Program-made: the position numbers and the translations under genes
NCBI RefSeq assembly: GCF_019800665.1
Contig: NZ_JAHVKO010000001.1
Coordinates: forward strand, 992,001-1,056,000
Direction: 5' to 3'
Length of the DNA stretch: 64,000 nt
Source of the DNA: Microbulbifer agarilyticus
GTDB lineage: Bacteria; Pseudomonadota; Gammaproteobacteria; Pseudomonadales; Cellvibrionaceae
Notes under the pieces: generated by a model
Database searches by the model: none
What the model was told of the DNA's origin: nothing
Seen by the model: only the letters and a program-made list of their open reading frames with translations
Shown: piece after piece, positions 52,501 to 61,400 of the stretch
How the letters are laid out: each line of letters begins with the position of its first letter
How positions within the stretch are numbered: the first letter of the stretch is position 1

Positions 52501-55500
52501 AACACCGTGAAACGGAACCAGTCGTCACCATCACTACCCAACACCTGGTCAAAACCGGTACCGCCTTCCACACGGTCATAGCCAGTATCGTTGCCCTCAA
52601 TAACAAAGATATCGTCACCGGCGTTACCGTAGAGATTGTCACTACCGCTATTACCGATAATCTTGTCATCCGCCGAGCTACCGTAAATGGTGTCGTTGCC
52701 CGCAAGACCATCAATAAACTGAATATTCACCAACTCGGTATTGGAGAAGTCCAGGGTATTGTTGGCGCTAGTGCCGTAAATAGCGTTGAAACCGCTGGCA
52801 CCATCGATTCGTTCCACCGTGGCTGCGCCAGAGAAGACACTCAAGCGAATAGCATCATCACCTGCGCCACCGCGTATCTGGTCGAAGCCCTCGCCACCTT
52901 CTACGCGGTCTGCGTGAGCATCGTTCCCTTCAATCACAAAGGTATCGTTGCCCGCTTCACCGTAGAGGTTGTCGGCACCAGCACCGCCGATCAATACATC
53001 ATCGCCGTCGCCACCATGAATGGTGTCATTGCCCGACTTGCCATCGATGGTATCCGCACCCGCGCCGCCCTGCAGGGTATTGTTGCCGGCATCCCCCTCA
53101 ATATTAGTGAGGGAATTACCGGGCTGGATGGCCCAGGCAAATTTGGCAAAATCCACTTCCTGTGCAGCGGGGTGGCGAATGACCAGTGACACATCACCCA
53201 CCGCACTGCCGTTGCTCTGAATATCAACAAAGTTCTGGCTGCCACCGCCCACGATGGTGGCCGAATAGTTCAGGTCCACCGGCGGCAACAGAGACAGCTC
53301 CGCAGAAGCGGTTTCCAACCCTACGCCCGTGTTTTCCAGCACAACGGAAAAATGCGAATCCACTTCACTGCCACCGGCCACAGCAACCTGTTGCTGGAGG
53401 TTGTACTGGCAAATAAACAACGTTTGGCCGGGCACTTCGCTGTCGACATTGAGGAACTCAATACTGTCGAGCATATAACCGCTATACGCGGGGTCATCAC
53501 TCTGCGCAGGCTGGAACACCAGGTTTACCGGGCGGTTTCCATCCACCGCACAATCATCAACGCCCTGCAGCTGCACGGTTTGTGGGATATCCCAATTGTC
53601 CGCGGTAAATTGCAGGTAATTCTCGCCCAGAATCTGCACTTCGCTGCTATCGGAAATTGCCAGGTTCAGGGTCAGGCTGGTATCGGCCAGCAGCGGCTGG
53701 TCCAACACCACATTGACGGCCGCAATAACGGTACCCGCTTCATCCGTTAACAGGTCGGTCTGCGGTGTGGCGGAGATGCGCTTGGTCTGGGAAGGCACGG
53801 TGATGGTGCAACAGCCATCAGCCACTACCGTGGTATTTCCGTCGGTAATTTCCAGTTGAATACTGTAATTCCCTGGCAACAGGCCCGAGACGTCCCACAG
53901 GTACTGGTCGTCCGCGCCATCTGCATCTTCGGCAATATCACCGACAACCAGTGTGCGGCCACTGCCTTCGTACAGGTAATAAATCGACACGGTCGCACTG
54001 CTATCGGGGTCGCTATCCACCCACTGCACCAACACCTCGGGTTCCGATACCGTCAAGGCCGCATCTGGCAACACCACGGAAATCGTGGGTGCATCATTGA
54101 TACCGTTTTCGTTAACCGCAAAGCTATTGGGCGTATTCCAGTCACTGGTTATGCCCTTGCTATCTTCCGCCTGGGCACGCCAGTAGAAGTGGCTGTTGTC
54201 ATTGAAATCAAAGCTTGGGGTCCATTGCGTAGCAGACTGGAATTGGCTCGCCACCAGTAAGGTCAGCGCGGCATCGGAATAGACCTCAAAACGGTACTGC
54301 ACTGCATCGCCATCCGGGTCCACCACCGGGTTGACTTCAAACAGCGGGCGCAAGGTTTCCACCACGGCGCTGTCGCCGGGGTTATGCAGTGTGGGTACCG
54401 GCGGTGCGGTATTTTCAGAATCTACGCTAAAGCTTGCACTCACCCAGTCGCTGTCGACTTCGCCATCGCTCGCTTTGGCGCGCCAGTAGTACACCGTGTC
54501 TTCCTGCAAGCCCTCGCTCACCCAACTGGTTTCCTCACTGGCTTCGGCAACCGGGCCAGAAACACGCTTATCCGCACCGTCAAAACTCGCCACGGTATCC
54601 AGCTCAAAGAAATAATTGAGTGGCAGTTGCTCCGGGTCTGACCCGTTGCGTATGCGCAAGGCGACGCCGTTGTTCGGCAGCCAGCTCTGCATGGTTCCGC
54701 TGGGGGCAATCACCACCGGTGCGGTGGGCTGATTGTTTTGCGTGCTTACCAGGAAGGTACCAACGGCGCTTTCGGTGCGGGCGCCGTGGGCGTCTTCCAC
54801 CCAGGCAGTCCAAACGTAGGCGTTGTCTTCCTGCAGTGGGTTGGGCACCTGCCACTGGGTCTGGGAGTTACCGCCCGGCAACAGGCCCACTACCTGCGCA
54901 CTGGGGTTTTCCAAGTCTGACTCATGGAACAGGTCAAAGCCATAAGAGAGCGTATCGCGGTCGAGGTCCACCGCGTGGGCCACCACCAGAGTGGGGCGCA
55001 ACTCCGCAACAATGGCATCTACCGCTGGGGCAATAAGTGCGGGCGCAAGCGGCGCGTCGTTGCTGGTATTGATAAAGAAGCGGCTCGCCTGCCATTCAGA
55101 GGCGATAGGCACTTCACCACTGCCCTCCTCTACCTGGGTAATGGCACGCGCACGCCAGAAATACAACGCATTATCGGCAAAGGTCTTACCGGAGAGCAGG
55201 TCACCACTGGCTACCGCCCAGCTGGTGGTGCCGCTGCCTTCGCCCTGTGTTGCCTGTGCCACCAGGTCGAGCATGGCTGCATCGGCATACACCTCAAATT
55301 CGTACGCGACCGACATTTCCGCAGCGTGCTCACCGTTGGTGACTACCAGGGTGGGCAGCAATGTGGCAGCGCCGTCGAGGATTTCACCATCGAACATGGG
55401 GCTGGCAATTTGCGGGGCACCGGGGGCCAGTTCTGGCACGGTGGGGTCACTGCCGACTTCTTCTTCCTGGGCATCGGTACGGCCGTCTTCGTCGTAATCG

Positions 55501-57221
55501 CCGGAGCCATCGCGGTCGAGGTTGCCGAAGTGTTCCATTTCCCAGGCATCGTTGAGGCCGTCACCGTCTGTGTCATCCGCCGGGTTGACGGCGATGTTGA
55601 CGGTGCGCTGGCTGGAAAGCGCGCCATCGGTGGCCTCAAAGGCCACTACATAATTGCCCGCCTGGCCGATGGCCGGTTCCCAACGGAAAATGCCGGTACC
55701 GTCACCGCCGTCGGTGAAAATAGCACCCGCCGGTAGGCTGGTTGCGCTCAGCTGGGGCACGGTGCCGTTGGGGTCTGAGGATTGCACCAAGAAGCCGATC
55801 TGGCTGCCCTCGTGGCCACTGCGGTCGAGGATGGCTTGAATCACCGGTGCTTGCGGCACCTCGCTCACATCCACAAAAGAAAGCGAGTAGCTTCCGGTAC
55901 TGGCGAAATCGAATACGTTGATAAAGTAATTGAAGTCGACCTTATTTTCCGCACGCTCTTTGGAGATCCAGTAGTTTGCTGCGTTCAGGGGCTTGCCATC
56001 ACCTCGCACGACGTGGTGCAGCACCTTGGTGCCGGCATAAGGGTCCGCGACTTTGACCAAACCAAAACCAGATTCTGCGGCACCGCTCAGGCTGCGGGTA
56101 CCAGCACTTTCACTACCCAAGCTGTAGTTCAGCGCTGCGACCTGGGCGCAGCTTTTACACAGCGCGAGGTCGGCACCGGTGGCCTGGCTTTCATAAACGT
56201 AGTAATTGTCGTCGGCGCCATAGGCGAGGAAATCGGGCACAGCGTCGCGGCCAGCCAAGTCCACCAGAACATCACGTACCAACAGGTGGGCGTTGGTGGC
56301 GTCAATCAATGAGGTGAGCTCACCGCCCAGTTCATCCGCGTGGGTAAAGCTGGCGTTGAAGGAGGTAAATTTGCCAGACAGGGTGGATTCCATAATCCAG
56401 CGGCCGGCTTTCATGCCCTGCGGGGCAATCTCGCCGAAGTCGATCAGCAGGCTGGGTTGGGTTGCCTCGTTTTCAACGAAACTGCTGGTGATGGTGAAAT
56501 CAATGGCCAGGCCCAGCTCGTTATCGACGATGCGGGGCTGCGCCGATTCAATTTTTACTTTGTTGGCAGAGCCAAAACCGCTGTTATCAATGCGCACACC
56601 CAAGGTATAGGGCTCGGGGGGTTCTACTTCGAGGGTAAAGGCATCATCACCAATCACTTCTTCGGTGAGGAAGTAGTCCAGGGTCAACAGCGGTTGGGGT
56701 TTCACCACAATGGAATCTGGGGCCACTTCCACCACTTCTTCCTTGCCGCCGTAGCTATAGGAAAGCGTGGCACCAACGAAGAACAGCTCGCCGTTATCGG
56801 TCTCACCGGCGGCGTTGGCCGTGGGGACGATCAGCCAGCGGAATTCACCCACATTACCGGCATTGATGACAGCATCGGTTACCGCGCCGTTATCGGCAGT
56901 AACCAATGAATTCACATTCTGGGTATCGTCAATACGAATAAAGAAGGCGGCATCGCTGGCAGAGGTATCTGAAGTAGCCGTCACTGTATTGCCATCGACA
57001 TCGGCAAAGTCAACCGAGATGGTAATATTCTCAATGGAATAGGTATCCAGACTATTGGTAATGCGCATGATGGCTTCAAAGCCCTGACGCTCCAATGTCA
57101 GCTCCTGCAGAATTTCAATGCGCACCTCGGCACAAAGCGCTTCTTCCTGAGCAGTGGCGACAGCCGGCACACCCAGTGTGCAGACCCAAAACGCCGCCAG
57201 AATCCCCCAACGCTGCAACAT
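49584..57221 (-). CDS. Giant secreted RTX-type calcium-binding protein (2545 residues)
   Basis: A signal peptide (about 1-24, ending ATA-QE) leads to strand-rich domains of about 450 residues. An Ig-like cadherin-type domain (SGHEGSQIGFLVQSSDPNG), a thrombospondin-3-like Ca site (DTDGDGLNDAWEMEHFG) and several fibronectin-like modules beginning PxAPxLIxP follow. Residues 1462-2460 are nine 111-residue repeats, each with GGxGxD-type RTX nonapeptides around a VFSGxxxVExIDG block. The C terminus has a haemolysin-related domain (DVWVVKNGLNLDIYLL). Likely a large adhesin or matrix protein that folds on external Ca2+. The Sec signal means that a type I secretion system is not implied, and none is seen. 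Confidence 0.92.
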   Translation of the reverse strand: MLQRWGILAAFWVCTLGVPAVATAQEEALCAEVRIEILQELTLERQGFEAIMRITNSLDTYSIENITISVDFADVDGNTVTATSDTSASDAAFFIRIDDTQNVNSLVTADNGAVTDAVINAGNVGEFRWLIVPTANAAGETDNGELFFVGATLSYSYGGKEEVVEVAPDSIVVKPQPLLTLDYFLTEEVIGDDAFTLEVEPPEPYTLGVRIDNSGFGSANKVKIESAQPRIVDNELGLAIDFTITSSFVENEATQPSLLIDFGEIAPQGMKAGRWIMESTLSGKFTSFNASFTHADELGGELTSLIDATNAHLLVRDVLVDLAGRDAVPDFLAYGADDNYYVYESQATGADLALCKSCAQVAALNYSLGSESAGTRSLSGAAESGFGLVKVADPYAGTKVLHHVVRGDGKPLNAANYWISKERAENKVDFNYFINVFDFASTGSYSLSFVDVSEVPQAPVIQAILDRSGHEGSQIGFLVQSSDPNGTVPQLSATSLPAGAIFTDGGDGTGIFRWEPAIGQAGNYVVAFEATDGALSSQRTVNIAVNPADDTDGDGLNDAWEMEHFGNLDRDGSGDYDEDGRTDAQEEEVGSDPTVPELAPGAPQIASPMFDGEILDGAATLLPTLVVTNGEHAAEMSVAYEFEVYADAAMLDLVAQATQGEGSGTTSWAVASGDLLSGKTFADNALYFWRARAITQVEEGSGEVPIASEWQASRFFINTSNDAPLAPALIAPAVDAIVAELRPTLVVAHAVDLDRDTLSYGFDLFHESDLENPSAQVVGLLPGGNSQTQWQVPNPLQEDNAYVWTAWVEDAHGARTESAVGTFLVSTQNNQPTAPVVIAPSGTMQSWLPNNGVALRIRNGSDPEQLPLNYFFELDTVASFDGADKRVSGPVAEASEETSWVSEGLQEDTVYYWRAKASDGEVDSDWVSASFSVDSENTAPPVPTLHNPGDSAVVETLRPLFEVNPVVDPDGDAVQYRFEVYSDAALTLLVASQFQSATQWTPSFDFNDNSHFYWRAQAEDSKGITSDWNTPNSFAVNENGINDAPTISVVLPDAALTVSEPEVLVQWVDSDPDSSATVSIYYLYEGSGRTLVVGDIAEDADGADDQYLWDVSGLLPGNYSIQLEITDGNTTVVADGCCTITVPSQTKRISATPQTDLLTDEAGTVIAAVNVVLDQPLLADTSLTLNLAISDSSEVQILGENYLQFTADNWDIPQTVQLQGVDDCAVDGNRPVNLVFQPAQSDDPAYSGYMLDSIEFLNVDSEVPGQTLFICQYNLQQQVAVAGGSEVDSHFSVVLENTGVGLETASAELSLLPPVDLNYSATIVGGGSQNFVDIQSNGSAVGDVSLVIRHPAAQEVDFAKFAWAIQPGNSLTNIEGDAGNNTLQGGAGADTIDGKSGNDTIHGGDGDDVLIGGAGADNLYGEAGNDTFVIEGNDAHADRVEGGEGFDQIRGGAGDDAIRLSVFSGAATVERIDGASGFNAIYGTSANNTLDFSNTELVNIQFIDGLAGNDTIYGSSADDKIIGNSGSDNLYGNAGDDIFVIEGNDTGYDRVEGGTGFDQVLGSDGDDWFRFTVFSGDARVEAIDGGTGENQIVGSTANNILDFRDISLMNIARIDGAAGNDTIYGSSTADVIVGGAGSDRLYGEDGDDRFLLTVGDTGYDRYEGGEGDDWLLGTVTDDIIRLSVFSGDARVEVIDGDGGMNQIVGGTANNTFDFSETQLVSIDLIDAGAGNDTVKGTETADVIYGGIGSDLVYGNGGADIFHVTLGDTGFDHYQGGEGIDRLLGTNADDEIRLSVFSGNGRVEIVDGGAGSNRIVGTTGNNTFDFSETQLLNIAEIDTGVGNDTVYGTEGADRIVGGPGSDKLYGYGGDDTFVVTAGDTGFDQYIGGEGFDTLLGGNEDNVLNLSVFSGDSRVEKIDGGTGSNIIRSSSANNTLDFRGIALQNIALIDAAAGNDTIYGSEFADVIEAGIGSDVVYGEAGDDLFKLTEGDTGSDSYRGGAGTDTLQGTLGNDVFRFSTFAGEASVEIIDGNGGVDTIEATTANNTLDFSGAQLIGIASIDAGAGNDTVYGTAAADTIIGGSGSDYLDGGDGDDTFLISAGDSGSDRYSGGSGFDQLLGTDTDDEIILSVFSGAATVERIDGKLGVNRVLADSANNTLDFTATELLNISAIDAAAGNDTVIGSAADDVIIGGLGSDILNGNTGNDTFLLTAGDTGFDRYEGGDGVDTLLGSGGDDTIRLSIFSANATVETIDGNGGSDTILGSSANNTFDFRDTSLVGIGLIATESGNDTVYGSTLADVIEGGLGSDNLYGEGGDDIFRVTPGDTGYDRYSGGDGLDEVHGTNGDDLIRLAAYSALSTVERINGQGGLDIIQGTTGNNTLDFSTTELIGIAEIDAAKGNDTVLGSASGDTIRGGEGSDTLYGNAGADVYLFARGDGVDSIRDSGSSDNDVIYFEGAIAPEDVWVVKNGLNLDIYLLAGSEKIQVVNWQALDNRIESIALESGMSLAFDRVAALADTMTAIGTPAGGVISLDSEQQAAVAEAIQLAWQ
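49842..52838 (-). repeat. Nine 333-bp coding repeats in the RTX gene
   Basis: The VFSG-type block recurs nine times; the first copy begins at 52838 and the ninth at 50174, a distance of exactly 8 x 333 bases, so no unit has gained or lost a codon. Sequence identity between units is moderate, and the ninth diverges in its second half. Confidence 0.9.
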
Positions 57222-57469
57222 GATTCCTATTCCTAATGGTCGTAATGCTTTCGTTTAATTATTTTTTCGTCAAGCGGCCGTAGCGGCCCGACGTCAATCT
57301 ATTTCCATTCGCGGCCTTCCGGGCCGGCGATGCTCCACTCGGAGCCCTACTCTGCGCTCGATCTCACCCACAAATCGGCTGTTGCCAGTCAGTTGGTTGC
57401 GAGACCAGGCCTCGCCCAAGAAAGCGCGCTTATCAGATAACTATCCAGCTTTCAAAAATTCTTTATACG
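57222..57469. other. Upstream region of the RTX gene
   Basis: Holds the presumed promoter of the RTX gene and, around 57310-57340, a GC-rich stretch with GGCC-TTCCG-GGCC symmetry that resembles a REP hairpin. No gene is evident. Confidence 0.4.
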
Positions 57470-57479
57470 CTGCCGCCCG

Positions 57480-57758
57480 CTCGGTATCAGTGCGCCCGCC
57501 CCGGCTCCACCAGCAGGCGGACATGGTTAGTCATCAAACACCAGGCATACAGCTTGACCCCAACTTATCCTTCCGTTCGAACAAGTTGTCCCGGTAATAC
57601 TGATAATCCTCATCCGCAAGAAACACCGCATCATGTTGTGCCCACGCTGCACAACATGATGCGGCATATTCGACACCAATATTCGCGCCTTCCTTGGCAT
57701 AGCTATTCTCTACATTTTCTAGGCGCAACTCCCTGCCTTGTTTATTTGGGCACTTCAA
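57480..57758 (-). pseudogene. REP-associated tyrosine transposase (RAYT) fragment
   Basis: The minus strand reads DAVFLADEDYQYYRDNLFE-KDKLG, then needs one inserted base to continue as VKLYAWCLMTNHVRLLVEPGR. This is the core of a Y1-type RAYT transposase, whose HUH-like motif is normally NHVHLL; here the second His is Arg. The rest of the gene is missing and the N-terminal lead is unrelated. It is a decayed copy, bounded on one side by the GC-rich REP-like stretch near 57310. Confidence 0.65.
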
Positions 57759-57770
57759 ATAGATCTGTCC

Positions 57771-57860
57771 CCTTTATGCTTCTTTATGCTTCTTTATGCT
57801 TCTTTATGCTTCTTTATGCTTCTTTATGCTTCTTTATGCTTCTTTATGCTTCTTTATGCT
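57771..57860. repeat. 10-bp tandem repeat, nine units
   Basis: Eight exact TCTTTATGCT units (57781-57860), preceded by one CCTTTATGCT variant. It lies downstream of the SUKH-like gene, between its stop and the transposase remnant. Unit length equals one helical turn. No coding function is likely. Confidence 0.95.
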
Positions 57861-57876
57861 TATCAATTTCGCTCAA

Positions 57877-58377
57877 TCATTCATTCATCACGTTTATATA
57901 AAAAGAGATAAAATCGTCAAATCGCTCAAATTTCGAAATTGGCGGCTTCCTGAAATCACCTTTGTCCAGCTGCATAACGGACCCATCAAAGCAATCAATC
58001 ACGTATGGGCATGCATCTGATTCATCTCCAATATATACATAACTATCAGGCCACATCGGCAATCCGTCCGCGCCTCGGCGATATTCCAGTGTCGCGCCAA
58101 TAATTGCAGGGGCGTAATCGATAATCGCAGTAGAATCTATACACACGGGGCGTTCGCATAGAAGAAAATCAGCATACTCTTTCGGCAACACCACACCTAA
58201 TTTTTGCTCAATGAGTTTCACATCCGAAACATCCATCACACGCACAACGGCCTCACTCCCTTCTACCCTTTCATCATCACCCCCCTCTTTCGACCTATAA
58301 AATACGAAATAGAATACTGTGGCAGTAAATATTAGAAACAAAAAAATTGTAAGAAAAAACGCTGCGATCGAGGACAT
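57877..58377 (-). CDS. Membrane-anchored SUKH (SMI1/KNR4) family immunity-like protein
   Basis: 166 residues. Residues 1-28 form one transmembrane anchor (FFLTIFLFLIFTATVFYFVFY), followed by a charged linker and a SUKH domain from about 50 on (DVKLIEQKLGVVLPKEYADFLL, then a YVYIGDESDACPYVIDC segment and a late FISFYINV). SUKH proteins often act as immunity proteins against nuclease toxins of polymorphic toxin systems. It starts 30 nt after the Rhs gene stop, in the toxin-then-immunity order. A membrane anchor on the immunity protein is unusual. Confidence 0.85.
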   Translation of the reverse strand: MSSIAAFFLTIFLFLIFTATVFYFVFYRSKEGGDDERVEGSEAVVRVMDVSDVKLIEQKLGVVLPKEYADFLLCERPVCIDSTAIIDYAPAIIGATLEYRRGADGLPMWPDSYVYIGDESDACPYVIDCFDGSVMQLDKGDFRKPPISKFERFDDFISFYINVMNE

Positions 58378-58407
58378 CAGTCAACCTCCCTCCTTATAAA
58401 ACAATCA

Positions 58408-61400
58408 TCAACAATCACATGGACTATCAGCCAATCCAGCACCATACGCGCCAACTCCCGCGGCACCCCCTTTCATCCATCCTGGCAGATGTTTGGCTCG
58501 CTCCAACGGAGACATATGTTCAAACTTTGAATTCATGCTTTGACTTACATTAGTCTGCAAATTCGCCGGGTGATTTGTCAGAGAATGTGGTTTTCCATCC
58601 CGCTGCTTTACGAAGATGTGATCGGTAGTGGCCCATTCTGACCTAGGTGTTGAGCTAGAGTTTTTAGGAATATGGCCGGCTTTCTGCAGTTTATGTCTCA
58701 TTTGAGGCCAATTTCTGCTTTCCTTGTAAATTTGATCGATCTCTTTTCGCGCTGCCCACTTCATAGTTCCAACCTTAAGGCCCTTCACAATAAGACCCGC
58801 ACCTGTTGCCTCCATAACTGCCAGCCCAACATTAAGTAACCCTTCACCTAAATTTCCGCAGCGAAATGCATCATATGCATCTAGCAGAGATCCCAACACA
58901 GGCACAAACCCCATAACGTCGCGAAAACCAAACAAGCCTAGTGGATCAACAAAAAAAGTGGGCGAAGCATTCGCGTATCGATAATTATTCAGACCACCCC
59001 AAATTCCAATCGGGTCACTTTGAATATATCGACCTGCCAAAGGATCATAGTCTCTGAACAAATTCTGATGCAGCCCACTTTCCGCATCAAAATACTGCCC
59101 CGGAAACCTTAAATCATTAGCGACAATCTCAACGACGACATCCGCCTTACCAAAAGCCTCATACCGCGCCTCCCAAACCACAGCCCCAGACTTATCCACC
59201 ATCCGCTGAGGCGTACCCAAATGATCATTCTGGTAATAGTAAATTTCACCGGATGCCACCCGCTGGAACAGGGGCTCAGTCATCCAAGGCATACCCGGCT
59301 TAAAGTGGTATTCCTTGATCAGATTCCCACCCGTATCATATTCCGCAGCCATGCCCTCTTCGTTATAGAGGAAATAAGTTGTACTATCACTCTGCTTGCG
59401 AATCCTCTGGCCGTAAGGGTTGTACCGGTATTCGCCAACTGTCGCGGCGTTTTTGTCGACGGCAACCAGACGCTCTTCATGGTTGTAACGGTAATCCCAG
59501 GTAACCCCACCCTGTACTTTCTGGGTGGTATGACCGTTATCGTTGTACTGGAAGCTGGCCGGATCATCGCCGGTGATGGCGGTTAGCTGGTTGTGGCCGT
59601 TGTAGTCCAGCACTTCAGAGGAGGACGGAATAAATTCCGTCCCCGCGGCTTCGCCGCTCGTCCCCTCAACCTCACCGGCCGCATAATCGGTACGGTTACC
59701 AACCCCGTCATACCCAAACTGCTCATCGTTTGCGGCATTGGCTACCGGGTAATCGGCTTCGGTAAGGCGGTACAGGTCGTCATAGCCAAAGGCATAGTTG
59801 CCATGTTCGGTATCGATATTTGTGATATTGCTCTCTAGGTCGTAGGCATAGACCGCCGAGGCTTTATCATTACCCGCTGAGTCCTCCAGAATTCGCTCTT
59901 TCACCCGCAGAAAATCATCGTACGCGAGCGTAATTTTGTTGCCACCGGGCAATAACAAGGTTTGCGGGGCCAGCCAGTTGAAGTCGGTCCACGCCAGCTG
60001 CCCTTCCCCGGGCACATGCACCGCCGCCAGCTGGTTATTCTTGTTGTAGTAGTAGGTGTAGGTAATGCCTTCCGGGTTGGTGTAGGTCTTTTTCAGGCCA
60101 TTGCCGTAATAGCTGTAGCCGTAGCTTTTTGAGAAGGCAACCTCCGCGGCCTGCGCACCTTCCCCGTAGTAATCCACCTGTACGGTTTCCAGCCGGTTCA
60201 GGGCATCGTAGGTATAGGTTTCGCCGTGATGCACAATATCCGCCGTGGCATTGGCGATATCGGCACCGGGTTGCTGGGTGTAGCCGGTGTACTGGGCCTT
60301 GGTGTTGTAGTGGTAGTCCACCACCTTGACCGGTTGCGCGTTATCTTTTTGCGCAAAGACTTCCAGCTTGCTCAGGCGGTTGGCATCGTCGTAGGTATAG
60401 CCCCGCTTTTCCTGCTGGGGGTTGATGACCTCCACCAGATTGCCATTGCCATCGTAGTTGTATACGCGCTGCTTATTGGTGCCGATAAAGTCGTGCTTGG
60501 TTTCCGTTTTCAGGCGATCGACTTTGTCATAGGTGTAAACCGTGAGGCGGCCTTCCGGGTCTTTTACCTGCAGCAGGTTGTCGCGGGCATCGTAGCTAAA
60601 CTCGGTTTTCTTGGCCTCCCCGTTCACCGGGTCGACGATGGCTACCAAGCGATTCAGATCGTCGTATTCGTATTTTTCGGTATTTTCCAGTGCATCGGTA
60701 TCGCTGGTGAGGTTGCTGTCCAGGTCGTAACCGTAAGCTCGCAGGTATTCCAGGTTGTTGGCTTTCTGCTTGCTCTGTTCGGCACGGTTGCGCTTGTCGT
60801 AACCCAGCTCTTCTGCGTAAGTCGGGTAATCGATTTTACTCAACAGGTTTTGTTGGTAGGTATATTTGGTGCGGTTGTTTTCCCCATCAACAATGGCGCT
60901 CAACCGGTTCTGTGCGTCGTACTCCAGGCCAATGGTGGCACCCTCGGCATCGGTGATGGTGGCGAGGCGATTGCCCTTGTCATAGTCGAGCTTCAACAAA
61001 TTGCCGGCATCGTCGGTCACCGTCAATGGCAGGCTAGAGGCATTGTTGGTGATATGCAGGCTGCTGCCGCTGGCATCGGTCACCTTGACCAGGTCGCCGG
61101 CGGCATCGTATTCGTACTTAAAGCCCTGACCATAGGGGTTGAGGTCTGCCAGCAGGTTACCCACTGCGTCGTAGTCCAGCGTCCAGGTCTTGAGGCGCGC
61201 ATCCAATACGGTGTGCGCGTAGCCATTTACGTCGTAGTCCCGGTATTCGGTAACTTCCTGCTCCGCACTGGTGACCTTGGTGACGTTACCGTAGGGGTCA
61301 TAGTCCCAAGCGGTTGTGGCGAGCGCGGTGTTGGCCGCGGCCGATTCACCGGTGGTTTGGGTTTTAAGCTGGCCGTAGGCGTCGTAGGTATAACGGGTGA

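Noticed and set aside
51396..53189. Long plus-strand ORF of 597 codons inside the RTX gene
   Set aside because: It is antisense to the repeats, repeats with the same 333-bp period, and has no promoter or ribosome binding site.
49584..57221. RTX toxin exported by type I secretion
   Set aside because: A Sec signal peptide is present, and no ABC transporter, membrane fusion protein or acyltransferase gene is nearby; adhesin or matrix protein is the better call.
57771..57860. CRISPR array
   Set aside because: Units are contiguous 10-mers with no spacers and no cas genes.
57796..58020. Small ORF with repeated MLLYASLCFF peptide
   Set aside because: It is produced by the 10-bp tandem repeat and has no supporting start signal.
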